NCBI GenBank assembly: GCA_001725215.1
Contig: MEFT01000106.1
Location: 1 to 11,254, forward strand
Reading direction: 5' to 3'
Source of the DNA: Clostridium sp. SCN 57-10
GTDB taxonomy: Bacteria; Bacillota; Clostridia; Oscillospirales; Butyricicoccaceae
DNA: 11,254 bases
The notes below the pieces were generated by a model. It saw nothing but the letters and a program-made list of their open reading frames with translations, made no database searches and had not been told where the DNA came from. Below are positions 5,890 through 11,254 of this stretch, piece after piece. Numbering within the stretch: the stretch's first letter is position 1; each line of letters opens with the position of its first letter. The translations under genes and the position numbers were made by a program.

Positions 5890-7564
5890 CGTTTGTGATC
5901 TTCAGTCCGTTCACGTCGCCCATGACCACGGCAATAGGCAGATTTTCTGACACATCGAACGCGGGCATGGCCTCTTCAATATAACGGCGGTTGGAAAGCC
6001 CGGTCAAGTGGTCGTGATCGCTGAGATAACGAATCTGCCTGCCGTGCTCCTTTTCGCTGCTGACATCACGAAAAACCATGACAACGCCGATGATCTCCCC
6101 GCTTTCGGCACGAATGGGCGCGGCGCTGTCTGCAATCGGCAGCGCGCGGCTGTTGCGGTGAATCAGCTCGGTGTGGTTTGCAAGGCCGATGGTGCGCCCC
6201 GTTTCAAGCACCTTTTGGATGGGATTTTCAACCGGGCGGCCCGTTTCTTCGTTGCGCAGCGTGAACACCTCGGAGAACCGCTTGCCTTTTGCCTCGCTGG
6301 CCATCCACCCTGTGATTTCCTGCGCCGCAAGGTTGAGGCTTGTAATGCGCCCCGTTTCGTCCGTCGTAACTACGCCGTCTCCGATGGAGCGCAGCGTCAC
6401 CCGAAGCGCTTCCTTTTCTTGAAACAGCTCGTTTCTATACCGTTCACGATCGGTCACATCAAAAATGATGGAATAGAGCAGCGTCATTTCTCCGTCGGAA
6501 ATAGGGCAGGTATAAACGTCCACCGTCCGCACCTGGCCGTTTTTGAGACGATGCTGAAATTGAAAAAGCTGTTTTTGCTGGGCATACGCCATCATCCGGC
6601 ACCGCTCCACCTCTTCGCTCGCCATGATATTGAGGTTCCAGATGTACAGTGCCTTAAGTTCTTCCTTCGTATAACCGTAAAATGTACTAGCCGAGGGGTT
6701 TGCGTCTACAATTTTACCGGTAAACGGTTCTATCATAAGCATAACCGCAGTGTGCCGATCAAACATTGACTGTAGACGCCGCGAGATGATCTCGTTTTCC
6801 TCCTGTGCCTTTTTCAGCTCTGTGATATCCTTGCTCGAACACAGAAGATAGCGAATTCCATCTTTTCCAAACAGCGGCGTAACCTCGGTGTGCCATACGC
6901 GCGCCCCTGAAGCAAAGTCATACCACTGCTCATACGCCACGGTTCTGCCCGTGCGTACACATTGCTCGTAATGGCCGACCAGCATTTTCCCGACCTCTTC
7001 GCCGAGCAGCATCACGGGCGTCGTGCCCGCCACATCGGAAAACCCCGTCAGCCTTTGGTGCAGTTGGTTGTTGCGAACAAAACGAAACATTCCGTCTCGA
7101 TGTTCCACAAGCAAAATGGAGTCATGTGTGCGGTTGAAGATAGTCTGAAGCGATGCGAGCACCGTCTCCTCTTCTTCACGTTCGCGCGAAAAAGGCAGCT
7201 CTGGGGTTGCTGCTTCGCGCATGGTAAGCGCAAATATGTCATCCCGCACCGGAATAACCGTAATGCGGTAATACCTTCCCGGCGGCTCAACCCACTGCAC
7301 CGCTTCCTGCGCGCGCCCAGACCGGATGACGCTTGCATAATAAGCAAAGCGGTCAAGCCCCTTCGGCACGCCGCCATCAAACACACAGGAAGCTCGCTTG
7401 CCCAGCACATCCTCACAGCGAAGGCCGAGCAGCAGTTCAAATTCCGTGTTGATATCCAGGAAGATATAATCCTCAGGCTCGCCGCGTTCGTTTGCCATGA
7501 GCCACAGATAGCCTAACCCGAGAAGAGAGGCGCTTTCCGTATTTCTGTCTTTCCGTTCGTACAT
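5795..7564 (-). CDS. 5' fragment: multi-PAS protein with truncated GGDEF
   Basis: A 589-residue frame with no membrane segment, so a cytoplasmic sensor is likely. By pattern it has four PAS-like units at about 13-115, 140-250, 262-372 and 385-503. The second is followed by LLCSSKDITELKKAQEE, the third contains VDANPSASTFYGYTKEEL, and the fourth contains GDGVVTTDETGRITSLN and ends near VFRDVSSEK, all typical PAS/PAC edges. A GGDEF domain starts at about 515 (DHLTGLSNRR) and is lost after VFGHTA (563-564); the last 25 residues are out of frame and read as arginine-rich nonsense. The ATG at 7562-7564 has AGGTGA 6 nt upstream. The PAS ligand or cofactor cannot be told. As encoded, the product would lack both GGDEF active site and HD-GYP. 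Confidence 0.82.
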   Translation of the reverse strand: MYERKDRNTESASLLGLGYLWLMANERGEPEDYIFLDINTEFELLLGLRCEDVLGKRASCVFDGGVPKGLDRFAYYASVIRSGRAQEAVQWVEPPGRYYRITVIPVRDDIFALTMREAATPELPFSREREEEETVLASLQTIFNRTHDSILLVEHRDGMFRFVRNNQLHQRLTGFSDVAGTTPVMLLGEEVGKMLVGHYEQCVRTGRTVAYEQWYDFASGARVWHTEVTPLFGKDGIRYLLCSSKDITELKKAQEENEIISRRLQSMFDRHTAVMLMIEPFTGKIVDANPSASTFYGYTKEELKALYIWNLNIMASEEVERCRMMAYAQQKQLFQFQHRLKNGQVRTVDVYTCPISDGEMTLLYSIIFDVTDRERYRNELFQEKEALRVTLRSIGDGVVTTDETGRITSLNLAAQEITGWMASEAKGKRFSEVFTLRNEETGRPVENPIQKVLETGRTIGLANHTELIHRNSRALPIADSAAPIRAESGEIIGVVMVFRDVSSEKEHGRQIRYLSDHDHLTGLSNRRYIEEAMPAFDVSENLPIAVVMGDVNGLKITNDVFGHTALPGRGHDRAVGRRRGRYFHAVHRP

Positions 7565-7627
7565 TTTTGTTCACCTACCCGGCTGTTTTGCCGCTTCATG
7601 CAACCAAAAAGTGCTCTGCGGTTATGA

Positions 7628-7654
7628 TATACGGCGGTGGAGAAACGCTCGTTA
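7628..7654 (-). promoter_or_regulatory. Possible sigma-28/SigD-like promoter before the PAS gene
   Basis: On the minus strand TAAC (7651-7654), a 15-nt spacer and GCCGTATA (7628-7635) resemble the motility sigma factor consensus (TAAA, about 15 nt, GCCGATAT). The -10 fits only if one base is inserted, and the site lies inside an inverted repeat, so the match may be chance. No sigma-A promoter was found in this gap. Confidence 0.22.
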
Positions 7655-7668
7655 CTCCGCCGCCGTAT
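7629..7668. terminator. Long hairpin after the chemoreceptor stop
   Basis: ATACGGCGG (7629-7637) pairs with CCGCCGTAT (7660-7668), continuing after one mismatch or wobble with GGAG (7639-7642) and CTCC (7655-7658). It starts 5 nt past the TAA of the chemoreceptor at 7674 on the minus strand. There is no U-tract on the minus-strand side, so it is a weak terminator or an RNA-stabilising 3' end rather than a classic intrinsic terminator. Confidence 0.5.
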
Positions 7669-7673
7669 TTGCA

Positions 7674-9437
7674 TTAATACTTGCCCGCCGCTGAAATAAC
7701 TTCGCGTGCCACAGGCGGTTCATAACGTTCCGGTTCCTGCGCGCCGCGCGCACCGCCGTCGAGCCGGAATCTGGCAACCTCCTGGCGCAGTGCCGAAGCC
7801 TGCGCCGACATTTCCTCGCTTGTCGCGGAGTTCTCCTCCGCGGTCGCCGCGTTGGTCTGCACCACGGCGGACACCTGCGAAAGCCCCAGCTTAATCTGCT
7901 CGATCGCAGCGGCCTGCTCGGAGGATGCACGTTCAATCTTTACGATGCTCGCGCTCGTCTGCAACGCCTTTTCTCTGACCTCGTGCAGAATCTCAGCCGT
8001 TCTCGCCGTAATCCGTGAGCCTTCCGCCACCGTTGCCGTCGAATGCTGAATCAGCTCGCCCGTTTGCTTGGCTGCCTCCGCCGACTTTGCGGCAAGGTTG
8101 CGCACCTCGTCGGCCACCACGGCAAAGCCCTTTCCGGCTGTGCCGGCACGCGCCGCTTCGATCGCGGCGTTGAGCGCAAGAATATTTGTCTGAAATGCGA
8201 TATCCTCGATCACCTTGGTTATGTTCGCAATCTGCACAGAAGCAGAGTCTATGTTTTGCATGGCGTGCGTCAACTTCTCCATGTGCTCGTTACCCGTGCT
8301 GATGCCCGCCGCTGCCTCTTCCACATATTGCGTCGCAATTTTTACATTGCTCGAATTCTCTTCCGCCTGCTCGGCAATTTTGCTCACCGATGCGCTCAGC
8401 TGCTCAACGGAGGATGCCTGCTCGGTCGAACCGGCCGCTAGCTCCTGCGCGCCGCTCGATACCTGCTCGGAGCCGATGCTCACCTGCTCTGCGGCGGTGT
8501 GAATGTTGTGCAGCGTTCCGTTCAGCGCGGAAACAGTTGCCTCAATCGCCTGCTTGAGCATATTGAAATCGCCGGGATAATCGATATCCACGCAAACACA
8601 CATATCTCCCTCGGAAACGCGTGTGAGTTTATCGGTGACGTCGCCGAGCACGGTGCTCTGCATTTGGTTGGTCTGCTGCATTAGCTTAACCATTCTGCCC
8701 AGCTCGTCGCGGCTTTCATAGTTGATGACAACCTGCAGGTTTCCTTTGGCCATTTCTCCGTAAACCCGCTCGATCTCTTTGACGGGCTTCAAAATAGACC
8801 TGCGAATGAAAATGACAACAACAACCGAGAACACAAGCGACACCGCGGAGAATGCGATGACGGAAACCCAGGCCACCGTCTGATCAGTCTGCGCATCCTG
8901 CCGCTGCTGTGCTGCGCGCGCATCAGCCGTATTGGAAAACGACAGCAGCACGTTTTCCACCTCATCCAGTCCGGCGATGTACTGTTCGCTAAATAAGTTA
9001 TGTGCTTCTTTCATGCTGGACTGTGTGGGACGTTGCAGCAGCTCAGCGATCTGCCGCCGGATGCCACCCATTTGCACAACCTTATCTCTGACTTCCTTGA
9101 TCTGCGCGTCACGGTCGGTGTTGCGCTGATTGGCTGCATACTGGTCAAGTGCGGCAAGCGCGGCTTTCCCTTCTGTTTCAGCGTTTGCAAGCATTTCGCT
9201 CACCTTTTGCGGCTCTGTTTCAATGAAGGCAAGCCCCACATAGCGCTGCGCCGAGGTAAAGTACCTACGCACGCTCCAAAGCGTCGTGTTGTTGGGCAGC
9301 GTATACTTGCCGTATAATTCTACCTGACCGCCGATTTGACCGATATTGTACAGCGAAAGTGCACCGGACAACATCAAAAGGGCCAATAGGATTCCAAATC
9401 CGACAATCAATTTTTTCCCGATACTTAAATGCTTCAT
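7674..9437 (-). CDS. Methyl-accepting chemotaxis protein with 4-helix-bundle sensor
   Basis: A 587-residue chemoreceptor. Order: membrane segment at about 9-29, periplasmic-side helical bundle (4HB_MCP type) at about 30-185, second membrane segment at about 188-211, HAMP from about 212 (RRSILKPVKEIERVYGEMAKG), a second HAMP-like stretch at about 262-312, and the long coiled-coil signalling domain. The hairpin tip is textbook: IEDIAFQTNILALNAA (410-425), then EAARAGTAGKGFAVVADEVR. It would signal through CheW/CheA to the flagellar motor; the attractant or repellent is unknown. The C-terminus ends AAGKY. The start has only a weak purine-rich ribosome binding site (AAGAAAGAAG). It lies 143 nt downstream of a related receptor with a terminator between, so it probably has its own promoter, which I could not identify. 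Confidence 0.95.
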   Translation of the reverse strand: MKHLSIGKKLIVGFGILLALLMLSGALSLYNIGQIGGQVELYGKYTLPNNTTLWSVRRYFTSAQRYVGLAFIETEPQKVSEMLANAETEGKAALAALDQYAANQRNTDRDAQIKEVRDKVVQMGGIRRQIAELLQRPTQSSMKEAHNLFSEQYIAGLDEVENVLLSFSNTADARAAQQRQDAQTDQTVAWVSVIAFSAVSLVFSVVVVIFIRRSILKPVKEIERVYGEMAKGNLQVVINYESRDELGRMVKLMQQTNQMQSTVLGDVTDKLTRVSEGDMCVCVDIDYPGDFNMLKQAIEATVSALNGTLHNIHTAAEQVSIGSEQVSSGAQELAAGSTEQASSVEQLSASVSKIAEQAEENSSNVKIATQYVEEAAAGISTGNEHMEKLTHAMQNIDSASVQIANITKVIEDIAFQTNILALNAAIEAARAGTAGKGFAVVADEVRNLAAKSAEAAKQTGELIQHSTATVAEGSRITARTAEILHEVREKALQTSASIVKIERASSEQAAAIEQIKLGLSQVSAVVQTNAATAEENSATSEEMSAQASALRQEVARFRLDGGARGAQEPERYEPPVAREVISAAGKY

Positions 9438-9521
9438 ATCTGTCTTCTTTCTTTATTCCGCGCCGAGGTCATGGCGGGTAAGTTTACCGTTTTGCGTTGG
9501 TGTTTTTCCTATATGCGCCGT

Positions 9522-9547
9522 AAAAGGGAGCCTTTCGGCCCCCTTTC
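9522..9547 (-). terminator. Terminator after the right-hand chemoreceptor
   Basis: On the minus strand AAAGGGGGCC (9537-9546) and GGCTCCCTTT (9523-9532) form a 10-bp stem with one G-U pair, closed by a GAAA tetraloop and followed by a short U-run. It lies about 34 nt past the chemoreceptor stop at 9581. Confidence 0.8.
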
Positions 9548-9580
9548 AGCCGACTGCGCCGGACAGGCTAGCAACGTTGA

Positions 9581-11254
9581 TTAATATTTCCCGAAATTGC
9601 CGTAGGTCTGATTATCGTGCGTGGATGTGTCCTGCACCCGCTTGGCTTCGAACATGCGCATCACCTCGGCGGCATAGCCCTGCTCGGGCGCGTGCCCCTC
9701 GTCCTGCTTCAGCTTGTAGCTGCCGACCTGCTCGCGCAGCAGCTGCGCCTGGCTCGACAGTTCTTCGCTTGCCGCGGCGCTCTCCTCCGAGGTGGCCGAG
9801 TTGGTCTGCACGACCTGCGCGACCTGTGTGACGCCCGCGTTTACCTGTGCGATGCCCGCTGCCTGCTCGTTGGAGGCCGTCGAAATGTCGCCCACCAGGC
9901 TTGCCATGCGGTCAATTCCGCTCACAATGCGCGACAGCGCTTCTGCCGTCGCGTTTGCGATTTTGGTGCCGCCCTCTACCTTCTGAATCGAGCTTTCGAT
10001 CATGTCGGTCGTTTCCTTCGCGGCGTTTGCCGAGCGCGCGGCGAGGTTGCGCACTTCTTCCGCCACAACGGCGAAGCCCTTGCCGTGCTGGCCGGCACGC
10101 GCCGCCTCAACTGCGGCGTTGAGCGCGAGGATGTTGGTCTGGAACGCAATATCTTCAATCACCTTGATGATTTTGGAGATATTATTCGACGAATTATTGA
10201 TGTCACGCATTGCGGTCAGCATTTCTGCCATCTGCGTGTTTCCGCGCTCAGCGTATGTCTTCGCGTCGCGCGCAAGCCCGTTTGCCTGACCGGCGTACTC
10301 CGCGTTTTGTTTGGTCTGCGACGCGATTTCTTCAATCGCCGCGGTCAGCTGCTCAATGGCGCTTGCCTGCTCGGTCGCGCCCTGTGAGAGCAGGATACTC
10401 GAGTCTGAAACTTGCTTGGCGCCCGTCGCCACCTGATCTGCGGCGGAAGCGATGCCAGACAGCATGACGTTGTTTTTCTCGACCAGCTCGCGCAGTTTTT
10501 TGCCCAGCAAGTCATGCTCCGACCGAATGGAAACGTCAACCGTCAGATCACCTTCGGCGATGCGCTCCGCAGCATACGCCTGACCGCGAATGTTCTCAAC
10601 GATCCCCGCGAAGGCGTGCGCAAGCGTTCCCATTTCATCCTTCGTGGCTATGTCAACCTCTACCTCAATGTCGCCCTGCGCAAGCTTGTTTGCCGCATCG
10701 ACGATATGTGCGACCGGTTTGCTGATCGTGCGCGAGATAAACATCGCAAGCAAAATGGCCGCAATCATTCCGGCTAACATAGCGGCCGCCATGACAGCGG
10801 CGCTGACATATGCCTGCGTCGTGTTGCTGTTCGACCTCTTTTCGCCACCGTTTTCGTTGTAAACGACCAGCTTTGCGATCGAATCCTGCACTTGAGTGCC
10901 CACTGCATCGGCCTTGCCGGTAAGTATATCCTTAACGCCGTCATAGTCGCCGCTTCTGGTGAGCTGCGTCATCTCCTGCGCATAGGACTTATACTCCTTC
11001 CACGCGGTGGAAACCGTATCAAACAGCGCGCGATCCTCCTCCTCTATGATTCCTGCATCATAGAGATCAAGGTTTTGCTGTACCATAGTGACAAAGTTCT
11101 CAAACTTCTTTGCATACGTCTCTTTCTGCAGTTCATCTTGCAGAATGATCATTTCCGCTACGTTATACCGCAGAAGCTGATAATACGTCGCGGCGTTTCC
11201 TGCGTATTGCAGGCTGAGCGTGTTGTCTTCGTAGAGCAGTGTATCGGCATTGTT
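9581..11254 (-). CDS. Methyl-accepting chemotaxis protein (N-terminus beyond right edge)
   Basis: The frame is open to the right edge. The ATG at 11150-11152 is internal: 34 more in-frame residues precede it, including LQYAGNAATYYQLLRYNVAE, which read as part of the sensor helices. Counting from the Met at 11152, residues 1-112 are the rest of a 4HB_MCP-type sensor. A membrane segment lies at about 115-138, HAMP at about 139-192 (SRTISKPVAHIVDAANKLAQGD), a second HAMP-like unit at about 193-234, and the signalling domain after that. The conserved tip is IEDIAFQTNILALNAAVEAA (332-351), then GFAVVAEEVRNLAARS. The tail after about 480 is a flexible linker ending NFGKY. It is paralogous to the receptor at 7674-9437. 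Its ligand is unknown. At least the first membrane helix is missing from the window. Confidence 0.94.
   Translation of the reverse strand, partial: NNADTLLYEDNTLSLQYAGNAATYYQLLRYNVAEMIILQDELQKETYAKKFENFVTMVQQNLDLYDAGIIEEEDRALFDTVSTAWKEYKSYAQEMTQLTRSGDYDGVKDILTGKADAVGTQVQDSIAKLVVYNENGGEKRSNSNTTQAYVSAAVMAAAMLAGMIAAILLAMFISRTISKPVAHIVDAANKLAQGDIEVEVDIATKDEMGTLAHAFAGIVENIRGQAYAAERIAEGDLTVDVSIRSEHDLLGKKLRELVEKNNVMLSGIASAADQVATGAKQVSDSSILLSQGATEQASAIEQLTAAIEEIASQTKQNAEYAGQANGLARDAKTYAERGNTQMAEMLTAMRDINNSSNNISKIIKVIEDIAFQTNILALNAAVEAARAGQHGKGFAVVAEEVRNLAARSANAAKETTDMIESSIQKVEGGTKIANATAEALSRIVSGIDRMASLVGDISTASNEQAAGIAQVNAGVTQVAQVVQTNSATSEESAAASEELSSQAQLLREQVGSYKLKQDEGHAPEQGYAAEVMRMFEAKRVQDTSTHDNQTYGNFGKY

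Larger units (their letters stand above)
5041..7564 (-). pseudogene. PAS-GGDEF-HD-GYP gene broken by a deletion/frameshift
   Basis: The two overlapping reading frames at 5795-7564 and 5041-5889 together make one c-di-GMP protein: several PAS domains, GGDEF, then HD-GYP. The break lies at about 5866-5877. The frame reads ...TNDVFGHTA and then, one base out of phase, CRAEDMIARWGGDEV. Compared with the intact GGDEF of the neighbouring gene, about 15 residues including the GD-xx-L helix are missing. That fits a loss of about 44-47 nt that also shifts the frame. Everything on both sides is well preserved, so the lesion is recent or an assembly error. The parts are listed separately. Confidence 0.75.

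Noticed and set aside
5860..5895. Programmed ribosomal frameshift joining the two GGDEF halves
   Set aside because: No slippery heptamer or downstream pseudoknot is evident, and joining the frames would still lack about 15 residues of the GGDEF core. A deletion explains both facts.
4187..5898. Long plus-strand frames opposite the cyclase and HD-GYP genes
   Set aside because: They are shadows of well-supported minus-strand genes, without domains or start signals. The same holds for frames at 6008-6769, 6962-7516, 8043-8441 and 9617-10387.
7565..7673. c-di-GMP riboswitch before the PAS/GGDEF/HD-GYP gene
   Set aside because: I looked for GEMM-type conserved segments here and in 9438-9580 and found none; only a simple hairpin and a terminator are present.
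11150..11152. Start of the right-hand chemoreceptor at this ATG
   Set aside because: The frame stays open for 34 further codons to the window edge with sensor-like helical sequence, and the first membrane helix is not yet reached, so the true start is outside.

Overview
This window looks like a chromosomal segment from a motile anaerobic member of the Clostridia (Firmicutes). The evidence is a butyrate kinase gene, a DegV protein, consensus sigma-A promoters with strong AGGAGG ribosome binding sites, rho-independent terminators, two 4-helix-bundle chemoreceptors, and c-di-GMP enzymes. GC content is moderately high for the class. I cannot name a genus. No insertion sequence, phage gene, CRISPR array, tRNA or rRNA was seen.

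Layout, left to right. (1) 1-456, minus: the 5' part of butyrate kinase (buk), running off the left edge. It has a near-consensus promoter (514-542) and a nested palindromic operator candidate (473-509) over the start site. (2) 543-903: no convincing protein gene. A run of RNA hairpins, a pyrimidine-rich tract with a 12-nt direct repeat and a strong terminator (841-870) suggest an undescribed small RNA on the plus strand. (3) 904-2670, plus: a consensus promoter (904-932), a fluoride (crcB-type) riboswitch (about 942-1000) whose 3' P1 strand is shared with a terminator (987-1026), a CPA-type antiporter (1056-2291), and a cupin gene overlapping it by 4 nt (2288-2635). A bidirectional terminator follows. 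(4) 2685-3554, minus: a DegV-family fatty-acid-binding protein.

(5) 3662-11254, minus: a signalling block. In transcription order it holds a chemoreceptor (cut by the right edge), a terminator, a second chemoreceptor, a multi-PAS/GGDEF/HD-GYP protein broken by a frameshifting deletion inside its GGDEF domain, and an intact membrane-bound diguanylate cyclase. The chemoreceptors feed a CheA/CheW pathway that is not in the window. The last two genes would make and degrade c-di-GMP and are probably co-transcribed.

The best-supported regulatory system is the fluoride-responsive operon: promoter, aptamer, competing terminator, antiporter and coupled cupin can all be read in the sequence. The most novel items are the candidate small RNA upstream of it, the cupin as an added member of a fluoride operon, and the operator at buk. 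The lesion in the PAS/GGDEF/HD-GYP gene should be checked against reads before it is treated as biological.
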